A program made the position numbers and the translations under genes. From assembly GCF_001653715.1 (NCBI RefSeq), contig NZ_LWHQ01000012.1:1-42596 (forward strand): DNA of 42,596 nucleotides, read 5' to 3'. This stretch comes from Methylobacterium platani (GTDB lineage Bacteria; Pseudomonadota; Alphaproteobacteria; Rhizobiales; Beijerinckiaceae). Positions within the stretch are counted from its first letter, which is position 1. Each line of letters begins with the position of its first letter. This document shows, in pieces, positions 1 to 7,602 of the stretch. The notes under the pieces were generated by a model, which saw only the letters and a program-made list of their open reading frames with translations, did not search any database and was not told the origin of the DNA.

Positions 1-6
1 GGGGTA

Positions 7-101
7 GGGGTGAGGGTGGCGCGCTTCCGTGTAAAGCTCGGACCGTCGTGCTGGCAGCGGAACGGTCGGAGCTAGACTCAGAACCGTAGCACCCTCACCC
101 C
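7..101. repeat. 12-base inverted repeat at the left window edge
   Basis: GGGGTGAGGGTG at 7-18 is the exact reverse complement of CACCCTCACCCC at 90-101. The 71 bases between them show no gene. The right arm runs straight into the hairpin at 105-128. From general knowledge, sequences of this CCCTCACCCC-GGCCCCTCTCCC kind are common intergenic repeats in GC-rich proteobacteria. The left neighbour lies outside the window, so its role there cannot be judged. Confidence 0.5.
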
Positions 102-104
102 CGG

Positions 105-128
105 CCCCTCTCCCACTCGGGAGAGGGG
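105..128. terminator. Perfect 10-bp hairpin downstream of the glucan gene
   Basis: CCCCTCTCCC at 105-114 pairs perfectly with GGGAGAGGGG at 119-128 around a 4-base ACTC loop. It lies 45 bases beyond the stop of the minus-strand glucan gene and could end its transcript. No T-run follows on either strand, so it may instead be one unit of a dispersed intergenic repeat. Confidence 0.5.
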
Positions 129-172
129 AGACGCGCTCAATCTTCCTTCGGTTCGATCAACTCGAACCTGTT

Positions 173-1744
173 TCACGCCGCCGGGATGTACTGGTAGGTC
201 CAGGTCTCGCTCAGCGTCTCCTGCCCGCGGCGCAGGAACAGCCGCAGCTCGACCGGATCCGCCCCGCTTACCGCGAGGTCGAACTCGGCCCGCCAGTGGC
301 CCGGCACGTCGTCCGGCACCGCCTCGGTGCGGGCGAGCGGGAAGGTGCCGCGGGAGGCGGTGAGAACGGGTTCCGGCTTCACCCCGGCCGGCAGCCTGCC
401 CAAGGGCTCGCCCAGGAACTCGACCACGAACTTGCGCACGCCCTTCGGCCGGTCGGTACCGGCCTGGCCGCCATTGCCCTCGCGGGTCGCGACGACGCGG
501 GCGAGGTTGCTCGGATAGGGCTCGCCCGCGACCCAGTGCAGGCGGTAGGCGAGGTCGTGCGAGGAACCGGCGCTGGCCGGCTCGGCGGGCACCCACATCG
601 CCACCACGTTGTCGTGGATCTCGTCGTCGGTCGCGTTCTCGACCAGCTGGACGCTGCCCTTGCCCCAGTCGCCGAGGGGCTCGACCCAGAGCGAGGGCCG
701 GCGGTCGTAGTAGACGCCGTCCTGGTAGTGGTCGAACAGGCGGTCGCGCTGCATCAGGCCGAAGCCGCGCGGGCGCTCGTCGGAGAAGGCCGAGACCATG
801 GTGCGGGGCGGGTTGCGCAGGGGCCGCCAGATCCGCTCGCCGGTGCCGGTCCAGAGCGCCAGCCCGTCCGAATCGTGCACCTCGGGCCGCCAGTCGACCG
901 CGGTGGGCTTGGCGGTCTCGGAGAACCAGTACATCGAGGTGAGCGGCGCCAGACCGAAGCGACCGACATCCTTGCGCAGGTGCAGGCTCGCCTCGATGTC
1001 CATCACCACAGTCTTGGTGCGGCGCATCCTGAAGCGGTAGGCGCCGGCGGCCGAGGGGCCGTCGAGCAGTGTGAGCACCGTGACGGTGTCCGAATCGGCG
1101 GCCGGGGTCTCGAACCAGACATGGGTGAAGTCCGGGAATTCCTCCGGCCGATCCGCCATCACGGTGTCGAGGGCCAGCCCCCGGGCCGAGAGGCCGTACT
1201 GGTAGAGCTCGCCGATCGCCCGGAAATACGAAGCGCCGAGGAACGCCACCCAGTCGTTGCGGCGCCAGTCGAGGGGGCCGTCGCGGCGCTCCTGGAAGCG
1301 GAAGCCCGCGAAACCCGGATTCGGCGGCAGCCGACGGGCCGGCGAATCCGCCGGCATCTCGAAGGCGGCCGGATCGTAGATGATCTCGCGCGCCTGGCCG
1401 CCCTCGACCACGTGCATCCGCACCGGCTTCTGGAAGTAGCGGCCGAGATGGAAGAACGTGACCGGGAAGGTGCTCGGGCCGTCGGCCCACAGGGCGTGGT
1501 CCGGCTTGTACTTCAGCTTGCCGTGGGCGTCGTAGTCGATCGCCTGCAGGACGTCGCGGTCGGGCACGGCCGGGGCGGCGTAGGGCCGGGCGGCCATCTC
1601 CCGCGCCCGCGCCTTCAGGGCCTCGAAGCTGAAGGCCTCGGGCTTGCCGAGGGGCAGCTCGGCGCTCAACGCTTGGCTCGCCCCTTGCGGGCCGGAGCCG
1701 AGCAGGAGCGCGGCGCCGGCGAGCAGCGTACGACGGTCGATCAT
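173..1744 (-). CDS. Periplasmic glucan biosynthesis protein, OpgG/OpgD (MdoG) family
   Basis: A 523-residue protein matching the MdoG/OpgG family, which shapes the beta-1,2-glucan backbone of osmoregulated periplasmic glucans. The N-terminus is MIDRRTLLAGAALLLGSG: a twin arginine followed by a hydrophobic stretch, so export by Tat is likely, as for OpgD rather than Sec-exported OpgG. The remainder has the family's large beta-sandwich composition, including FHLGRYFQKPVRMHVVEGG near residue 100. Length is normal (about 510-550). It begins 12 bases after a small membrane-protein gene on the same strand, and the two probably form an operon. No opgH glucosyltransferase is present in the window. 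The family is clear; the choice between OpgG and OpgD is not. Confidence 0.9.
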   Translation of the reverse strand: MIDRRTLLAGAALLLGSGPQGASQALSAELPLGKPEAFSFEALKARAREMAARPYAAPAVPDRDVLQAIDYDAHGKLKYKPDHALWADGPSTFPVTFFHLGRYFQKPVRMHVVEGGQAREIIYDPAAFEMPADSPARRLPPNPGFAGFRFQERRDGPLDWRRNDWVAFLGASYFRAIGELYQYGLSARGLALDTVMADRPEEFPDFTHVWFETPAADSDTVTVLTLLDGPSAAGAYRFRMRRTKTVVMDIEASLHLRKDVGRFGLAPLTSMYWFSETAKPTAVDWRPEVHDSDGLALWTGTGERIWRPLRNPPRTMVSAFSDERPRGFGLMQRDRLFDHYQDGVYYDRRPSLWVEPLGDWGKGSVQLVENATDDEIHDNVVAMWVPAEPASAGSSHDLAYRLHWVAGEPYPSNLARVVATREGNGGQAGTDRPKGVRKFVVEFLGEPLGRLPAGVKPEPVLTASRGTFPLARTEAVPDDVPGHWRAEFDLAVSGADPVELRLFLRRGQETLSETWTYQYIPAA

Positions 1745-1756
1745 GGAGGTCGCGCC

Positions 1757-1990
1757 TTAGCGGATCGGCTCGATGCTGGTGGCCCGGCGCCAGAGCTGGA
1801 CCATGATGTAGAGCGCGAACAGGCTGAACAGCACCATCAGCACGTGGCCGACGGTGTCGCCGAGCTCGAAGATGCCGGCGAGCGCCCAGCCCGCCGCGAT
1901 CGCCACCGCGAACACCTCGACGCCGACCAGCACCATGATGCTGAGGATGGTGACGAGGCTGCGGGGCTTGAGGGAACCTGATGCGGGCAC
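1757..1990 (-). CDS. Small two-helix membrane protein
   Basis: A 77-residue protein with two hydrophobic segments, roughly residues 13-36 (beginning VTILSIMVLVGVEVFAVAIA) and 47-67 (VGHVLMVLFSLFALYIMVQL), and a short basic C-terminus. It ends 12 bases before the glucan biosynthesis gene on the same strand, which suggests co-transcription. I do not recognise a named family. An accessory role at the inner membrane for the glucan pathway is only a guess from position. The coding call rests on the coherent two-helix topology and tight spacing. Confidence 0.7.
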   Translation of the reverse strand: MPASGSLKPRSLVTILSIMVLVGVEVFAVAIAAGWALAGIFELGDTVGHVLMVLFSLFALYIMVQLWRRATSIEPIR

Positions 1991-2157
1991 GCGGCCTGAC
2001 CCTTGTCCGTAAGTGGCGGGGCGACGGACGCGCGGGCGCGCCTATCGTTTCATGGCTCCGGGGACTAGCCTGAAGAGCGGGGCCGGCGCAACCGCGCGGG
2101 CCCCCGCATGACCGTATCGTCATGGCGCGTTAAGCGCCGAGTCACGACAAAGGCGAG
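1991..2157. other. Divergent intergenic region, glucan operon and GGT-like gene
   Basis: These 167 bases separate two divergent transcription units and must hold both promoters. I see no convincing -35/-10 pair or operator. The stretch just before the plus-strand gene is less GC-rich (CCGTATCGTCATGGCGCGTTA around 2111-2130). Confidence 0.3.
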
Positions 2158-3756
2158 ATGCCCGAAACCCCCGTCTTCTCCCGCGCGGCCTGCGCGGCCC
2201 CCCACCACCTGGCGGCCGAGGCCGGCCGGGCGATCCTCGAGGAGGGCGGCAACGCCGTCGAGGCGATGCTCGCCATGGCGGCAACCATCGCGGTGGTCTA
2301 TCCCCACATGAACGGCCTCGGCGGCGACGGCTTCTGGCTGATCCGCGGGCCGACCGGCGTGGTACGGGCGATCGAGGCCTGCGGGCCGGCCGGCAGCCAG
2401 GCCACCATCCGGCGCTACCGCGACAAGGGCTACGACGCGATCCCCGAGCGCGGGCCCGACGCCGCCCTGACCGTGGCCGGCGCCGTCGGCGGCTGGGCGC
2501 TCGCCCACGGGATCGCCCGCGACCTCGGCGGACGCCTGCCCCTCGACCTCCTCCTCTCCGACGCGGTCCGGCACGCCCGCGAGGGCGTCGCGGTCTCGGC
2601 CTCCGAGGCGCGCTACGTGCCGAAGGAGCTCGACACCCTCCACGACCAGCCGGGCTTTCGCGACACCTTCCTCGTCGACGGCCGGATCCCGAAGGCCGGA
2701 GCGATGCGCAAGCTGCCGGCCCTCGCCGCCACCCTGGAGCAGCTCGGCCATGCCGGGCTGGAGGATTTCTACCGCGGCGATGTCGGCCGCGAGATCGCCG
2801 CCGACCTGGAGCGGGCCGGCAGCCCGGTCACCCGCGGCGACATCGAGCGCTACCGGGCGGTGTCGCGGGCGCCGCTGTCGCTGAAGCTGGCGGGCGCGAC
2901 GGTCTACAATTGCCCGCCGCCGAGCCAGGGCCTCGCGGCGCTGATCATCCTCGGCCTCTACGAGCGTCTGGGCAGCATCCGGCCCGAGACGGCGGCGCAT
3001 TACCACGGCCTGATCGAGGCGACGAAGCGGGCCTTCGCGATCCGCGACGCGGTGGTGACCGACTTCGACCGCCTGCGCCACGACCCCGCGAGCGTCCTGA
3101 CGCCGAAGCGCCTGGAGGCGGAAGCCGCGGCGATCCGGATGGACCGGGCCGCGCCGACCCCGGTGCGCCCGGTCGGCGACGGCGACACGGTGTGGATGGG
3201 GGCGATCGACGGCAACGGCGTCGCGGTCTCGTACATCCAGTCGGTCTACTGGGAGTTCGGGTCGGGGGTCGTCCTGCCGCGCACCGGCCTCACCTGGCAG
3301 AATCGCGGCGTGGCCTTCTCGCTGGATCCGAACGCGGTCAACCCGCTGGAGCCGGGGCGCCGTCCGTTCCACACCCTCAACCCGGCGCTCGCCGTGCTGG
3401 CCGACGGGCGGGTGATGTCCTACGGCAGCATGGGCGGCGACGGGCAGCCGCAATTCCAGGCCCAGCTCTTCACCCGCTACGCCACCTACGGCATGGGCGT
3501 CGCCGAGGCGGTCGATGCCCCGCGCTTCCTGTTCGGCCGCACCTGGGGCGCCGAGTCGATGACCGTGAAGGTCGAGGACCGGTTCGAGTCCTCCTGCATC
3601 GCGGCGCTGTCGCGGATGGGCCACGAGGTCGAGGAACTGGGCGGCTCGTACATCGACTCGCTCGGCCATGCCGGTCTGCTCGTGCGCCATCCGGGCAACG
3701 GGCGGGTCGAGGCGACGCACGATCCGCGCTCGGATGGCGGGGCGGCGGGGGTGTGA
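2158..3756 (+). CDS. Gamma-glutamyltransferase family protein (Ntn hydrolase)
   Basis: A 532-residue member of the gamma-glutamyltranspeptidase family, whose members self-cleave before a threonine that becomes the nucleophile and transfer or hydrolyse gamma-glutamyl groups. The likely cleavage site is the threonine in GDGDTVWMGAIDGNG, Thr344, followed by the family's DGNGVAVSYIQS strand. A later glycine-rich stretch YGSMGGDGQPQFQAQL matches the oxyanion and small-subunit region. The N-terminus (MPETPVFSRAACAAPHHLAA) has no signal peptide, so the enzyme is probably cytosolic, unlike periplasmic Ggt. The substrate is therefore uncertain: glutathione, a glutamylated amine or a related amide. The gene stands alone, divergent from the glucan genes. 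Confidence 0.9.
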   Translation: MPETPVFSRAACAAPHHLAAEAGRAILEEGGNAVEAMLAMAATIAVVYPHMNGLGGDGFWLIRGPTGVVRAIEACGPAGSQATIRRYRDKGYDAIPERGPDAALTVAGAVGGWALAHGIARDLGGRLPLDLLLSDAVRHAREGVAVSASEARYVPKELDTLHDQPGFRDTFLVDGRIPKAGAMRKLPALAATLEQLGHAGLEDFYRGDVGREIAADLERAGSPVTRGDIERYRAVSRAPLSLKLAGATVYNCPPPSQGLAALIILGLYERLGSIRPETAAHYHGLIEATKRAFAIRDAVVTDFDRLRHDPASVLTPKRLEAEAAAIRMDRAAPTPVRPVGDGDTVWMGAIDGNGVAVSYIQSVYWEFGSGVVLPRTGLTWQNRGVAFSLDPNAVNPLEPGRRPFHTLNPALAVLADGRVMSYGSMGGDGQPQFQAQLFTRYATYGMGVAEAVDAPRFLFGRTWGAESMTVKVEDRFESSCIAALSRMGHEVEELGGSYIDSLGHAGLLVRHPGNGRVEATHDPRSDGGAAGV

Positions 3757-3874
3757 GGCTCCAGATCCGCTCATCATGACCTTGCGACAGCCGCATCGTC
3801 GGTCTGCAACGCGGACTGCACGAAGCGGCGCCGCGCATTGCGGCGTCGACCTTTCGGCGCAAGGGCTCTTCCCG

Positions 3875-4447
3875 ATGAAGCTCGCTGTCGCAACGCTGAT
3901 CACGATGGTCGCGGCCTCGGCCCAGGCCGACACGCCGGAGCGATGCAGCCCGCTCGGCATGCTAGCCCCCGTGACGGTCGCCGATCTGCCGGTGGCGGAG
4001 CGGGACGCGGCCCGATCGACCCTCGATCGCGTCCGGTCGATCGCCCGTCATCGGGGAAGCACTGCGCCGCCGGTCCTGATGCGGCTCCCCGCGAGCCGTC
4101 CCGGCTCGGCGCATCTCGTCGCGACCGTGCCTGGAGAGGACGGACATCTCGTCGCCCTGGTCTATCATTCGACCGCCCTGCGGCAGTCGCATTCGTTGGT
4201 GGATGCGCGGCCGGTCCTCGTCGAGGGCGTTCAGGAGCCGAGACTCCAGGGAATCCGGGAGACCGATGGCATCTCCTTCCGACTGTACGACTTCGGCGAT
4301 CATGAGATCAGCGTGAGCGAGTCCGCGACTCACCCGGCGGTGGACGGCAAGTTTTTCGGGCGGATCAGACGATCGGTCGTGATCGAGACCGGCTACAGCT
4401 TCGACGGGCCATCGTCCTGCCGGTTGGTACGGGGTCAGAACGGGTAG
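3875..4447 (+). CDS. Exported protein of unknown function
   Basis: A 190-residue protein. I start it at the ATG at 3875 because the first 18 residues (MKLAVATLITMVAASAQA) form a good Sec signal peptide with an AxA cleavage site; the reading frame is open further upstream but looks non-coding there. The mature part has two cysteines (CSPLG near the start and SSCRL near the end) that could form a disulfide. No family is recognised. Its last 13 bases overlap the end of the convergent DUF6883 gene. Base composition is somewhat less GC-rich than in neighbouring genes, in keeping with an accessory origin. Confidence 0.65.
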   Translation: MKLAVATLITMVAASAQADTPERCSPLGMLAPVTVADLPVAERDAARSTLDRVRSIARHRGSTAPPVLMRLPASRPGSAHLVATVPGEDGHLVALVYHSTALRQSHSLVDARPVLVEGVQEPRLQGIRETDGISFRLYDFGDHEISVSESATHPAVDGKFFGRIRRSVVIETGYSFDGPSSCRLVRGQNG

Positions 4448-4782
4448 GCGGTGATGAGCCGTCCGACGAGATCCGACCCCAGGACTTGCCACACGGATCT
4501 CACGCGCCCCGTGAGACCTGTCGGTGACGCGATCGGCCCTTCGAACATGAAGCGCACATCGTAGGGTGTGACCTTCGGTGGCTGCGAGACGCTGCTCGGA
4601 CACGCGGGGTGCGCCAGAAGTGCTGCCGCCAACATGCCGGGCTCGGAGGGATCGAAGCCGTAGCTGATGAAATATCGTGCTTTCGGCCCACCACTCGGAT
4701 GGGCGGGATTCAGAAGGTAACCGGAGATCTTGAGAGCGTCGATCGCGAAGCTAGTGGGAGAAGCTGGATGCGAGATCTGCAC
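4435..4782 (-). CDS. DUF6883-like protein
   Basis: A 115-residue protein resembling the DUF6883 family: a start like IDALKISGYLLNPAHPSGG, then KARYFISYGFDP, a central VTPYDVRFMFEGPI, and a C-terminus VWQVLGSDLVGRLITAYPF, the VW...TAYP ending being characteristic. The function of this family is not established to my knowledge. Its start overlaps the end of the upstream DUF4926-like gene by 32 bases, so the two are probably translationally coupled. The stop overlaps the convergent exported-protein gene by 13 bases. Codon use is less GC-extreme than in the flanking genes. Family membership is from pattern recognition only. Confidence 0.7.
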   Translation of the reverse strand: MQISHPASPTSFAIDALKISGYLLNPAHPSGGPKARYFISYGFDPSEPGMLAAALLAHPACPSSVSQPPKVTPYDVRFMFEGPIASPTGLTGRVRSVWQVLGSDLVGRLITAYPF

Positions 4783-5050
4783 GCGCCGCCCCCGGTATCG
4801 GCTTCAGCTTCGCCAATTCGATCGTCGCGAAGACCGGAATCGGGTGGCCCGCGTCTGACACTCTCTGACTCCCGAACTCGACCAGATATGCGGCACCATC
4901 GCCGAGAACGGACAGGACCGTCCCGCGCGAGCCTTCGCGAATGGTCTCTCCCTCGTCGCCTTCCACGTCGGTGCGAACCACGACCTGATCGAGTTCGTGG
5001 ATGCAGGTGGATGTAACGGGAAGCGAGGTGTAGGCGAGGTGCGCGGCCAC
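4751..5050 (-). CDS. DUF4926-like small protein
   Basis: A protein of about 99 residues whose second half (IHELDQVVV, then GSRGTVLSVLGDGAAYLVEF, then ELAKLKPI) matches DUF4926, a small SH3-like beta-barrel family. The GTG start at 5050 is chosen because GGGAG lies 8-9 bases upstream and the family is short; an ATG at 5107 in the same frame would add 19 residues. It overlaps the next gene by 32 bases. DUF4926 genes lie next to small partner genes in other genomes, and a toxin-antitoxin-like or immunity role has to be considered, but nothing in the sequence proves it. Confidence 0.65.
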   Translation of the reverse strand: MAAHLAYTSLPVTSTCIHELDQVVVRTDVEGDEGETIREGSRGTVLSVLGDGAAYLVEFGSQRVSDAGHPIPVFATIELAKLKPIPGAARADLASSFSH

Positions 5051-5213
5051 GGCGACACTCCCGGGGTTCGAGGAGATGCGGGTGCGAGGGTAGTCCGCAC
5101 GTCGCATCACGGACAAGAGGCATGCGCGTCGATCGCATTCCCGCTTCGATCGGAGCCGTCGGACCCGGTCGCACCCGCGAACTCTTCGCGGACTTCTGCG
5201 ACATCCCCGACAT

Positions 5214-5251
5214 GCGAAGGGCCCGACGCTTCCCGGCGCCGGGCCCTTCGC
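5214..5251. terminator. 12-bp perfect hairpin downstream of regA
   Basis: GCGAAGGGCCCG at 5214-5225 pairs perfectly with CGGGCCCTTCGC at 5240-5251 across a 14-base loop. It begins 18 bases beyond the regA stop on the minus strand, the right place to end the regBA transcript. No T-run follows. Confidence 0.7.
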
Positions 5252-5269
5252 GATTCGGACATCACGGCT

Positions 5270-5872
5270 TCAGCGCGGCGCGCGCTTGGCGAGGATCCGC
5301 TGCAGCGTGCGCCGGTGCATGTTGAGCCGGCGCGCCGTCTCCGAGACGTTGCGGCCGCAGAGTTCGTAGACGCGCTGGATGTGCTCCCAGCGCACCCGGT
5401 CGGCCGACATCGGGTTCTCGGGCGGGTCGGCCCGCTCGCCGGGCTCGGCCATCAGGGTACCGTGGATCTCGTCGGCGTCGGCGGGCTTGGCGAGGTAGTC
5501 GAAGGCGCCGAGCTTCACCGCGGTGACGGCGGTGGCGATGTTGCCGTAGCCGGTCAGGATCACGCCGCGGGCCTCGGGCCGGCGCTCCTTCAGGCGGGCG
5601 ATCACGTCGAGGCCGTTGCCGTCGGCCAGGCGCATATCGATGACCGCGAAGGCCGGCGGCTGCGCGTCGACCGCCGAGACGCCCTCGGCCACGCTTTCCG
5701 CCACGTGCACCCGGTAGCCGCGCGCCTCCATGGCCCGGGCCAGCCGGGTCGAGAACGGCTTGTCGTCGTCCACGATCAGCAGGCTGCGGTCGGCGTGGTT
5801 GAGGAGGGCGTCGCCCTCCGGGATGGTGCCGGCCGAGGCCTCCGGGCTGAGTGTTCCGTACTGCGTCATCAA
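5270..5872 (-). CDS. regA: Redox response regulator RegA (ActR/PrrA family)
   Basis: A 200-residue response regulator of the RegA/ActR/PrrA family, the global regulator of aerobic-anaerobic switching, respiration, carbon and nitrogen fixation. The receiver domain (about 30-145) has the acidic pocket Asp35-Asp37, the phospho-acceptor Asp79 in AVIDMRLADGNG and Lys129 in YLAKP. The C-terminal Fis-type helix-turn-helix, ending NVSETARRLNMHRRTLQRIL, is the nearly invariant DNA-binding segment of this family. Length is about 15 residues above the usual 180-185 because of an N-terminal extension; a later start is possible. It follows regB by 39 bases on the same strand. No senC/prrC gene lies between or beside them. 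Confidence 0.95.
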   Translation of the reverse strand: MMTQYGTLSPEASAGTIPEGDALLNHADRSLLIVDDDKPFSTRLARAMEARGYRVHVAESVAEGVSAVDAQPPAFAVIDMRLADGNGLDVIARLKERRPEARGVILTGYGNIATAVTAVKLGAFDYLAKPADADEIHGTLMAEPGERADPPENPMSADRVRWEHIQRVYELCGRNVSETARRLNMHRRTLQRILAKRAPR

Positions 5873-5911
5873 ACGACGCTCCTCCAGCTTTCAATCAGCA
5901 AGTTCAGAGCG

Positions 5912-7288
5912 TTATATAGGAGCGTCGCGGCCCTGCGTCAGGGGTGCGGCACCCCCCGTGCCCGGGTTTCGCCGGCCTTTCGCCTCCCTCTCGAAAACGT
6001 GACGCGGCCAGACGATCCGCACCACCGCGCCGGTCGAGGGATCGACCGCGTTGGCGAGGTTGAGCTGCGCGCCCGAGCGCTCGATCAGCGTCTTGGCGAT
6101 GAACAGCCCGAGGCCGAGGCCCGTGCCGCCGTCCGAGCCCGCCCTGGCGGCGCTGCGGGTGCTGACATAGGGCTCGCCGACCCGCAGCAGCACCTCCGTC
6201 GCGAAGCCCGGCCCGTCGTCGCGGATCTCGAGCGCGACCCGGTCGGCGCTCCAGCGCGCCTCGATCGACACGCAGCTCTCGGCGAAGTCGACCGCGTTGT
6301 CGACGATGTTGCCCAGGCCGAACATCACCCCGGGATTGCGCCGGCAGGCCGGCTCCGGCCCGTCGCCCTTCGTCGTCACGTCGAGCACGATGCCGAGCGC
6401 GCGCTGGGGCGCCACCAGTTCCTCGACGAGGTGGCTGAGCGAGATCGTCTCGATGAAGCCGCCCTGGTCGGCGTCGAGCGAGGTGAGCTTGGCGAGGATG
6501 CCGCGGCAGCGCTCGACCTGGTCGCGCAGGAGCGCCAGGTCCTCGGCGACGCTCGGGCTCGCGGCGGGGCCGAGCTGGCGGTCGAGCTCCTTGGCCACCA
6601 CCGTGATGGTGGCGAGCGGCGTGCCGAGCTCGTGGGCGGCGGCCGCCGCCAGCCCGTCGAGCTGCGACAGGTGCTGCTCGCGGGCGAGCACCAGCTCGGT
6701 CGCGGCGAGCGCCTGGGCGAGCTGGCGCGCCTCCTCGGCGACGCGCCAGGCGTAGACGCCCGTGAAGGCGGTCCCGAGCAGGATCGCGGTCCAGACGCCC
6801 GAGACGTACAGGAACGGCAGTTCGAGCGTCTCGCCGGCGAACCACGGCAGCGGCCGGTAGACCAGGGCGAGCAGCGTCGCGAGGCCGACGGCGAGCAGGC
6901 CGAGCGCCAGGGTCCGGGCCGGGGGGAGGGCGGTGGCGGAGATCAGCACGGGGGCGAGGAACAGGAGCGCGAACGGGTTCTGCAGGCCCCCGGTGAGGAA
7001 GAGCAGGGCGGCGAGCTGGATGATGTCGAAGGCCAGCAGCAGCACCGCGGCGTCGTCGCTGAGCCGGTGGCTCGCCGGGTAGCGGATGCGCAGCGTGAGG
7101 TTGAGCCAGGACGAGGCCGCGATGACGAGGAAGCACCAGCCGAAGGGCAGCGGCAGGCCGAGCCCGAGATGGGCGCCGGCGACGGCAGCGCCCTGGCCGG
7201 CGACGGCGAGCCATCGCAGCCGCACCAGGGTCTCGAGGCGCAGGTGGCGGGCGTCGCGCACCAGGTCGGTCGGCGAGGTCTCGAACAT
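5912..7288 (-). CDS. regB: Redox-sensing histidine kinase RegB (ActS/PrrB family)
   Basis: A membrane histidine kinase, partner of RegA. I start at the ATG at 7288 (458 residues, starting MFETSPTDLVRD); the frame is open further upstream but that part looks non-coding. Six hydrophobic helices fill about residues 25-180. The motif GGLQNPF at 100-106 is the GGxxNPF heptad that binds quinone in RegB. The H-box is AAAAHELGTPLATI with His219, and Cys261 in QVERCRGIL lies about 42 residues later, matching the redox-active cysteine of RegB (His225/Cys265). N-box (GLGNIVDNAVDFAE) and G-boxes (DDGPGF, GTGLGLGLF) are intact. By family knowledge, it senses the redox state of the quinone pool. Confidence 0.95.
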   Translation of the reverse strand: MFETSPTDLVRDARHLRLETLVRLRWLAVAGQGAAVAGAHLGLGLPLPFGWCFLVIAASSWLNLTLRIRYPASHRLSDDAAVLLLAFDIIQLAALLFLTGGLQNPFALLFLAPVLISATALPPARTLALGLLAVGLATLLALVYRPLPWFAGETLELPFLYVSGVWTAILLGTAFTGVYAWRVAEEARQLAQALAATELVLAREQHLSQLDGLAAAAAHELGTPLATITVVAKELDRQLGPAASPSVAEDLALLRDQVERCRGILAKLTSLDADQGGFIETISLSHLVEELVAPQRALGIVLDVTTKGDGPEPACRRNPGVMFGLGNIVDNAVDFAESCVSIEARWSADRVALEIRDDGPGFATEVLLRVGEPYVSTRSAARAGSDGGTGLGLGLFIAKTLIERSGAQLNLANAVDPSTGAVVRIVWPRHVFEREAKGRRNPGTGGAAPLTQGRDAPI

Positions 7289-7602
7289 CGCCGAGACGAT
7301 AGTGCGGCGGCGCCCGCCGCCCAGGGCGCAGGGCGCGGAAACCCTCCGCGGTCCGGCGCGTTCTCTCCATCCGTGCAAGGGCCGGCCCCGGGTGGCTCCC
7401 CGCCTCCCGGCCCGGTTTTCCGAAATCTCGGAATGCTCGCGGGGGTTGAGGTAAAAAGGGCACAGTTCCACTTTTTGACAGCTTGGTTTTCCCTAGATGT
7501 TGCCCTTGAATACCGATACTCTATTGTCCGACCTTCTGTCGGGTCGGGCGTCTCTCGGCGACGGGTGCGCGCGTCGCCGGGTCAAGCGTGGACGGTGGCG
7601 TC
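7289..7602. other. Divergent intergenic region between regB and the PHB depolymerase gene
   Basis: These 314 bases hold the promoters of regBA (minus) and the depolymerase (plus). The half nearest the depolymerase (about 7440-7540) is clearly AT-richer than its surroundings, with short T- and A-runs such as GGTAAAAAGGG and CCACTTTTTGACAG. A TTGACA hexamer at 7475-7480 has no good -10 at the right distance. No clear operator or RNA structure was found. Confidence 0.35.

Noticed and set aside
7475..7503. TTGACA at 7475-7480 as a phaZ promoter
   Set aside because: No acceptable -10 lies 16-18 bases downstream (TGTTGC at 17).
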